The position numbers and the translations under genes are program-made. A stretch of DNA of 18,434 bases, from contig JAZRUF010000090.1 in NCBI GenBank assembly GCA_045652405.1, positions 1 to 18,434 of the forward strand, in the 5' to 3' direction. This document shows positions 14,507 to 18,434 of this stretch, in pieces (position 1 is the first letter of the stretch; the number at the start of each line of letters is the position of its first letter). Below the pieces are notes generated by a model that was given only the letters and a program-made list of their open reading frames with translations, had not been told where the DNA came from and searched no databases. Source of the DNA: JAZRUF01 sp045652405 (lineage in GTDB: Bacteria > Bacillota > Clostridia > Oscillospirales > JAAYXM01).

Positions 14507-14534
14507 ATAGGCATAACAAGAGGAGGAAGAAAAC

Positions 14535-16040
14535 ATGGATTACAAAAAACTTCAAAACGGAAGTGACATCCGCGGAGTAGCGCTTGAGGGTATTGAAGGT
14601 CAGCATATAAACCTTACCGAAAAAGTCTGCCGTGATATTGGCCGTGGCTTCGCGCTGTGGCTTTATAAAAAATGCGGCAAGAAGGAGAATTTACGCGTCG
14701 CAGTCGGCCGCGATTCGCGTCTTTCCGGCCCAACTCTCGCGGAATGGCTCTGCAGTGCAATGGTGGAAGCAGGGCTTGAGGTGACCGACTTTGGCATGGC
14801 GAGCACGCCGGCTATGTTTATGTCCACTGTAACGGATGGTTTCGAGTTTGACGGCTCGGTTATGATTACCGCAAGCCACTTGCCTTTTAACCGCAATGGC
14901 TTTAAGTTCTTTACCGCGCAGGGTGGGCTTGAAAAGGGTGACATCAAGGAAATCCTTGAATATGCCGAGGGTGATGAGGTGACAGGTCTTTGCATCGGCA
15001 GCCTCAAATCCGGCGAGTTTATGGATACATATGCCAAAGGTCTTGCAGATAAAATCCGCAAAGCCACCGGTGAGGATAAGCCGCTTTCAGGCTTCCGCAT
15101 AGTTGTTGACGCAGGTAACGGTGCGGGCGGATTTTTCGTGGATAAGGTTTTAAAGCCGCTGGGTGCGGATACCGCAGGCAGCCGTTTCTTAGAGCCTGAC
15201 GGAAGCTTCCCCAACCATATCCCGAACCCTGAGAACAAAGAGGCGATGGAGAGCATCACCGAAGCGGTACGCGAAGTAAATGCCGACCTTGGCATAATAT
15301 TTGATACGGACGTTGACCGCGCAGGTGCGGTTCTCGCAGACGGCAGTGAGTTAAACCGCAACCGCATTATTGCAATACTTGCGGCAATCCTTCTGCGCGA
15401 GCATCCGGGCACAACGATTGTTACCGACTCGATAACCTCGACCGGTCTTGCAAAGTTTATTGAAGAAAAGGGTGGCATACACCACCGCTTTAAACGCGGC
15501 TACCGCAATGTTATAAATGAGTCAATACGCTTAAACAATGCAGGTCAGGATTCCCAGCTTGCGATTGAGACCTCAGGTCACGGCGCTCTTAAAGAAAACT
15601 ATTTCTTGGACGACGGTGCATACCTCATTACAAAGCTTTTAATCGAGCTTGCACGTGGCAAAAAAGAGGGGTATACTCTCGAGTCACTTCTCTCTTCGCT
15701 TGAAGAGCCCGCAGAGAGTGTTGAATTTAGAATGAATGTACTCCTTGACGACTTTAAAGCTTACGGCGAGAAAGTTATCGACGAGCTTAATAAGTACGCC
15801 GCATCACGCGAGGGTTGGTCCCTTGCGCCGTCAAATTACGAGGGTGTACGCGTTAACTTAGACGATGCGCACGGAAACGGATGGTTCCTGCTGCGTCTCT
15901 CCCTTCACGACCCGCTTCTGCCGCTCAATATTGAGTCAAACAGCGCAGGCGGTGCAAAAAAGATTGCCGGTGAGCTTTCAGCCTTCTTGAAGGGCTATGA
16001 TAAGCTTGACGCAGCATCTCTTCTCCAATACGCAGAATAA
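14535..16040 (+). CDS. Alpha-D-phosphohexomutase (phosphomannomutase/phosphoglucomutase)
   Basis: Cytoplasmic enzyme that interconverts hexose 1- and 6-phosphates, supplying sugar nucleotides for wall and surface polymers. The 501-residue protein has the four-domain phosphohexomutase layout: SDIRGVA near the start, the phosphoserine loop TASHLPFNRNG (Ser114; the usual NP is LP), the Mg-binding loop DTDVDR (Asp257, 259, 261; usually DGDxDR) and the sugar-specificity loop ETSGH (345-349) followed by ENYFLDDGAY. The C-terminal phosphate-binding domain contains SNYEGVRVNL. The length and ETSGH loop suit dual phosphomanno/phosphoglucomutases; substrate preference is inferred. It has a strong AGGAGG site, its own promoter, and a strong terminator shared with the converging PTS gene. 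Confidence 0.93.
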   Translation: MDYKKLQNGSDIRGVALEGIEGQHINLTEKVCRDIGRGFALWLYKKCGKKENLRVAVGRDSRLSGPTLAEWLCSAMVEAGLEVTDFGMASTPAMFMSTVTDGFEFDGSVMITASHLPFNRNGFKFFTAQGGLEKGDIKEILEYAEGDEVTGLCIGSLKSGEFMDTYAKGLADKIRKATGEDKPLSGFRIVVDAGNGAGGFFVDKVLKPLGADTAGSRFLEPDGSFPNHIPNPENKEAMESITEAVREVNADLGIIFDTDVDRAGAVLADGSELNRNRIIAILAAILLREHPGTTIVTDSITSTGLAKFIEEKGGIHHRFKRGYRNVINESIRLNNAGQDSQLAIETSGHGALKENYFLDDGAYLITKLLIELARGKKEGYTLESLLSSLEEPAESVEFRMNVLLDDFKAYGEKVIDELNKYAASREGWSLAPSNYEGVRVNLDDAHGNGWFLLRLSLHDPLLPLNIESNSAGGAKKIAGELSAFLKGYDKLDAASLLQYAE

Positions 16041-16043
16041 TTT

Positions 16044-16075
16044 AAAGAGGGTGGCATAAACCACCCTCTTTTTTT
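16044..16075. terminator. Terminator of the phosphohexomutase gene, shared with the PTS gene
   Basis: Perfect 11-bp stem AAAGAGGGTGG (16044-16054) with 16061-16071 around CATAAA, ending in a seven-T run on the plus strand. The minus-strand T run is short, so it mainly serves the plus-strand gene. Confidence 0.88.
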
Positions 16076-17684
16076 AGATTAATTTTTCTATATCTCCGGA
16101 TACCGGGCTATCCAGGAAATCTTCGAATTTTGAGCGCACCACGCTCACCTGCGGACCGTAGACAATCTGCACGCCGTTGCCCTTGTGAATTACGCCTGAC
16201 GCACCGCTTTTCTTTATAATCTCATCGTCTACCGCATCAGGGTTTACGACGGTTATTCTAAGGCGCGTCGCGCAGCAGTCAATATCCGAAATATTGTCCT
16301 TTCCGCCGAGTCCTTTGAGGATATACGCGCTCTGAGTGTCAAAGCCCTTCTTCTCTTCTTTTTTTGCATTGACATCCGCGCGGGTATAGAGCTTTGTCTC
16401 CTCATCATCCGCTTCTCTGCCCGGGGTTTTGTAATTAAACCTACGAATCATGAAGTTGAATACCAAGTAGTATATAACCGCGTATACCGCGCCGACGATT
16501 ATAATCCAAATCCAGTTTGTCTTGGCATTGCCCTGCAGTATACCGAAAAGGGTAAGGTCTATTATGCCGCCTGAGAATGTCATGCCCACGCCGACTCCGA
16601 AAATATGCATGAGCATATAGGAAAGTCCCGCGAGTACGCAGTGCACCGCGTACATTATAGGTGCTACGAACAAGAACGTAAACTCAATAGGCTCGGTAAT
16701 ACCCGTGAGCATTGACGTAAGTGCTGCGGAAAGAAGAAGTCCTCCAACTAATTTTTTCTTTTCCGGGCGCGCGTTTTTATACATTGCATACGCCGCGGCA
16801 GGGAGTCCGAAAATCATAAATGGGAACTTGCCGGACATAAACCTGGTCGCCGCAACCGAGAATGTCTCGGTAGATTTTGATGCAAGCTCGGCAAAGAATA
16901 TATTCTGTGCACCCTGCACCATAACACCGTCTATCATCATTGCACCGCCAAGCTCGGTCTGCCAGAACGGCATATAGAATACGTGGTGGAGACCAAACGG
17001 TATCAGTGCACGCTCGATTATTCCGTAAATCCACGTACCAGCGTAACCGGACCTTAAAACGAGTGCCCCAAGGCTTGCTATCGCGTTCTGAACCGTCGGC
17101 CAAATGAAGAACATCAGCACGCCGACAACAAGGTATACGACGCTTGAAATTATCGGAACAAACCTTGTACCGCCGAAAAACGAGAGCACCTGCGGCAGCT
17201 CAATTTTATAAAACCTGTTATGCAGTGCCGCGACACCGAGGCCAACTATAATTCCGCCGAACACGCCCATCTGCAGTGTTGTAATACCAAGTGCGGATGT
17301 GGTTGAGTTAACCGGCATCGCCTCTACTCCGCCGCGAGATGCGATAAGCGTACTTATTGCCGCGTTCATTACAAGATATGCAATAGCGCCGGAGAGTGCC
17401 GCGACCTCTTTTTCACGCTTCGCCATGCCTATAGCAACGCCCATGGCAAAGAGGAGAGCTAAGTTATCAAACACAACGCTTCCGGTCTTGCTCATTATAT
17501 CGAGCAGGGTATATAAAAAACCGCCCTCTCGAATTACATTGGTTAGACCGTACGCCTCAAGCGTTGTCGGGTTGGTAAACGAGCTTCCTATGCCTAAAAG
17601 AAGACCTGCAACCGGTAAAAGAGCAATCGGCAGCATAAACGACCGCCCAACCCTTTGCAGTACTCCAAATGCTTTTTCTTTCAT
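16074..17684 (-). CDS. PTS permease EIICB, glucose/maltose family
   Basis: Sugar-specific component of the phosphotransferase system that imports and phosphorylates a hexose or glucoside. The 536-residue protein starts with the EIIC domain (FGVLQRVGRSFMLPIALLPVAGLLLGIG; about ten membrane spans to residue ~410). That domain includes GLHHVFYMPFWQT and the TGITEPIEFTFLF sugar-binding segment. A charged linker (~415-450) leads to EIIB with the phosphorylated cysteine in CATRLR (Cys471). GLHHVFYMPFW is closer to maltose/alpha-glucoside permeases (MalP/MalX-like) than to PtsG or NagE, but the sugar is not certain. No EIIA domain is fused or nearby, so a shared EIIA would be needed. ATG 17684 follows CGGAGGCAG; a cre-like sequence lies upstream. 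Confidence 0.93.
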   Translation of the reverse strand: MKEKAFGVLQRVGRSFMLPIALLPVAGLLLGIGSSFTNPTTLEAYGLTNVIREGGFLYTLLDIMSKTGSVVFDNLALLFAMGVAIGMAKREKEVAALSGAIAYLVMNAAISTLIASRGGVEAMPVNSTTSALGITTLQMGVFGGIIVGLGVAALHNRFYKIELPQVLSFFGGTRFVPIISSVVYLVVGVLMFFIWPTVQNAIASLGALVLRSGYAGTWIYGIIERALIPFGLHHVFYMPFWQTELGGAMMIDGVMVQGAQNIFFAELASKSTETFSVAATRFMSGKFPFMIFGLPAAAYAMYKNARPEKKKLVGGLLLSAALTSMLTGITEPIEFTFLFVAPIMYAVHCVLAGLSYMLMHIFGVGVGMTFSGGIIDLTLFGILQGNAKTNWIWIIIVGAVYAVIYYLVFNFMIRRFNYKTPGREADDEETKLYTRADVNAKKEEKKGFDTQSAYILKGLGGKDNISDIDCCATRLRITVVNPDAVDDEIIKKSGASGVIHKGNGVQIVYGPQVSVVRSKFEDFLDSPVSGDIEKLI

Positions 17685-17717
17685 AACTGCCTCCGATTAT
17701 ATTATTTGTTATTTTTA

Positions 17718-17739
17718 AGTATAACCGAAAGCGTAAAAA
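17718..17739 (-). promoter_or_regulatory. Possible -10 and CcpA (cre)-like site upstream of the PTS gene
   Basis: On the minus strand TATACT (17723-17718) could be a -10 box, without a good -35. CGAAAGCGTAAAAA on the plus strand (17726-17739) matches 11 of 14 positions of the cre consensus TGWAARCGYTWNCW and would overlap the promoter spacer. Both are weak. Confidence 0.3.
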
Positions 17740-17802
17740 TAAATACATGCAATGCTATTGATGCATTATTAAAAAAGAGCCAATAAAAATTGCAATTAGA
17801 TA

Positions 17803-17831
17803 TTGACAAATTCAAAGTTCTTTGATAAAAT
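17803..17831 (+). promoter_or_regulatory. Promoter of tRNA-Ser
   Basis: Perfect TTGACA (17803-17808), 17-bp spacer, TAAAAT (17826-17831), ending 22 bp before the tRNA 5' end. Confidence 0.88.
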
Positions 17832-17853
17832 TTTATGTACTGCAATTGAATAC

Positions 17854-17942
17854 GGAGAAGTATCGAAGTGGTCATAACGAGGCGGTCTTGAAAACCGTTT
17901 GCCTTAACGGGCGCGTGGGTTCGAATCCCACCTTCTCCGCCA
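17854..17942 (+). tRNA. tRNA-Ser (anticodon UGA)
   Basis: The 89-base class II tRNA has acceptor GGAGAAG/CTTCTCC with discriminator G and encoded CCA, D arm closed by TCG/CGA, and anticodon stem GCGGT/ACCGT with loop CTTGAAA (anticodon TGA, reading UCA). A long variable arm is present, and the T stem is GTGGG/CCCAC with TTCGAAT. It is a single-gene unit with a strong promoter and terminator. Confidence 0.97.
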
Positions 17943-17950
17943 AACAGAAA

Positions 17951-17980
17951 ATGCACCAGCCGGAGGTTGGTGCGTTTTTT
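17951..17980 (+). terminator. Terminator of tRNA-Ser
   Basis: Nine-bp stem GCACCAGCC (17953-17961) with GGTTGGTGC (17965-17973), one G-U pair, GGA loop, then six T (17975-17980). Confidence 0.9.
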
Positions 17981-17984
17981 CGTT

Positions 17985-18090
17985 TGCGGCTAAGAAGGCG
18001 GAGATGAGAACAGGGCGGCTCTCCGCAGAGAGTAAAAAGGCTGCCGGTGGCAGGCTTTTTAGCCCGCGGGTAGAATCCCACCTTCTGTCA
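17985..18090 (+). repeat. Structured tRNA-tail-mimicking element after tRNA-Ser
   Basis: The right end (18066-18090) copies the tRNA-Ser 3' end in degenerate form, with 14 identical bases GAATCCCACCTTCT and GTCA in place of CCGCCA. The left end (17985-18001) is a degenerate inverted copy (T-GCGG-CTA-AGAAGG-C-GG). AGAAGG (17993-17998) pairs with CCTTCT (18081-18086), and GGGC (18013-18016) with GCCC (18062-18065). Between them lie hairpins CTCTC-CGCA-GAGAG (18019-18032) and AAAAAG-g-CTGCC-GGT-GGCAG-g-CTTTTT (18034-18060). The loops and the G-G mismatch match the tRNA-Ala element although the stem sequences differ. The function is unknown. Confidence 0.65.
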
Positions 18091-18131
18091 ATTTTCAAAA
18101 CGCGCCATTGCAAGCCACTGTTTTTTTATGC

Positions 18132-18179
18132 TAACCTCTTTGTGTAAATGAATGTACATTCAATATAAACAGGAGGTTA
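18132..18179 (+). promoter_or_regulatory. 48-bp dyad covering the ribosome binding site of the last reading frame
   Basis: TAACCTC (18132-18138) and GAGGTTA (18173-18179) are inverted repeats; the second contains part of the AGGAGG ribosome binding site. Exactly centred inside is a perfect 14-bp palindrome TGAATGTACATTCA (18149-18162), resembling TetR/FadR-type operators. In RNA, the outer arms would hide the ribosome binding site. Whether it acts as DNA operator or RNA switch is not decided by the sequence. Confidence 0.5.
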
Positions 18180-18183
18180 CATA

Positions 18184-18434
18184 ATGAATAATAAAAACTA
18201 TTTGGATACCATCTATCCGCTCGACAAAACTTATAAAAAGGGGTATAATGGAAGTAGTTAACTACGCAAAACCAAAAGCATTTTTGATAACGACCCTCTT
18301 GCACAAGCTGCACTCAATTATCTTTATTCAAAAAACAACCGTGACAAAACAAAAAACTTTCTTGCAAACAACGGTCTCCCTTCCTTTGAAGACCGCGAAT
18401 ACAACAAGAATTATTACGGTGAGCAGGAAGAACG
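18184..18434 (+). pseudogene. Interrupted reading frame of unknown function (25 codons, TAA, then same frame reopens to window edge)
   Basis: ATG 18184 has an excellent AGGAGG site eight bases upstream. It encodes 25 residues (MNNKNYLDTIYPLDKTYKKG...) and stops at TAA 18259-18261. The same frame then stays open for 57 codons to the window end, reading like a soluble protein (SIFDNDPLAQAALNYLYSKN..., later GLPSFEDREYNKNYYGEQEE). No ATG, GTG or TTG exists after the stop to restart this frame. A second frame from ATG 18248 (preceded by AAAAGGGG) is also open to the edge but looks like an off-frame reading. Options are a premature stop, a single-base frameshift near 18265-18280, or a short leader peptide before another gene. 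I do not recognise the product. Confidence 0.45.

Larger units (their letters stand above)
14234..14534. other. 301-bp A/T-rich divergent intergenic region
   Basis: No gene is visible. It holds two outward promoters (listed separately), an inverted repeat CTTGA-4-TCAAG at 14292-14305 overlapping the minus-strand -35 box, and a run of TTTAG-type repeats at about 14344-14368. Read on the minus strand, that run is two consecutive 10-bp units (AAACTAAACG, AAACTAAACT). The rest is A/T-rich without clear structure. Confidence 0.7.

Noticed and set aside
14663..15478. 271-codon minus-strand frame opposite the phosphohexomutase gene
   Set aside because: Low-complexity Ser/Pro/Arg composition typical of an antisense shadow, and the plus strand has an intact enzyme.
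18066..18090. A second, truncated tRNA-Ser gene
   Set aside because: Only the T-arm and acceptor 3' half are imitated; the sequence to the left cannot form D or anticodon arms, so it is not a functional or simply truncated tRNA.
17702..18113. Several minus-strand frames with GGIRTHAP / VGFEPTRP / WDSNPRAR sequences
   Set aside because: These are antisense translations of tRNA-Ser and of its downstream mimic, a common annotation artefact.

Overview
The window looks like a chromosomal segment of a low- to mid-GC Firmicute, most likely a gut-type Clostridia/Oscillospirales (Ruminococcaceae-like) bacterium. The reasons are strong AGGAGG-type ribosome binding sites, sigma-A promoters (for example TTGACA-17-TAAAAT), a zapA-U32-dut-maf-mreC-mreD-PBP2-minD-mgsA gene order that resembles clostridial elongasome/Min clusters, and a glucose/maltose-type PTS permease. 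I made the assignments by reading motifs; no database search was run.

Layout. (1) 1-1407, minus: 5' part of a P-type cation ATPase (CtpE-like) that runs off the left edge. (2) 9896 down to 1578, minus: a long cell-envelope/division block of zapA, U32-family protein, dut, maf, mreC, mreD and PBP2, followed by minD and mgsA under their own near-consensus promoter and ending at a clear terminator. mreB, rodA, minC and minE, which often accompany these genes, are not in the window. (3) 10072-11507, plus: a two-gene unit of a degenerate endonuclease III-related Fe-S protein and exonuclease III, ending at a terminator shared with a converging gene. (4) 11546-12778, minus: a 410-residue protein of unknown function with a possible SnoaL/NTF2-like C-terminus. 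(5) 12867-13141, minus: tRNA-Ala(GGC) followed by a duplicated tRNA tail plus terminator and a structured element. (6) 13202-14233, minus: ATP-grasp protein of the sugar-transfer-associated type. (7) 14535-16040, plus: phosphohexomutase, convergent with (8) 16074-17684, minus: PTS EIICB permease. (9) 17854-18090, plus: tRNA-Ser(UGA), its terminator and a second tRNA-tail-mimicking structured element. (10) 18132-18434: a Shine-Dalgarno-sequestering dyad followed by an interrupted reading frame that leaves the window.

How the genes work together: MreC, MreD and PBP2 build the side-wall elongation machinery, while ZapA and MinD act on FtsZ assembly and placement. Dut and Maf are house-cleaning nucleotide pyrophosphatases. 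The phosphohexomutase and PTS permease handle hexose phosphates, and methylglyoxal synthase is an overflow outlet for triose phosphates.

The most unusual signal is that both tRNA genes are followed, at almost the same distance (149 and 150 bp), by an element whose right end copies the tRNA 3' end and whose left end is an inverted copy of it. Both cores contain two hairpins with identical loops (CGCA, and GGT within GCCGGTGGC) whose stems differ by compensatory changes. This looks like a family of structured, tRNA-tail-associated repeats. Other notable points are the Asp-to-Asn change in the endonuclease III-like protein, the thinned-out mre/min cluster, and the 48-bp dyad that covers the ribosome binding site near the right edge.
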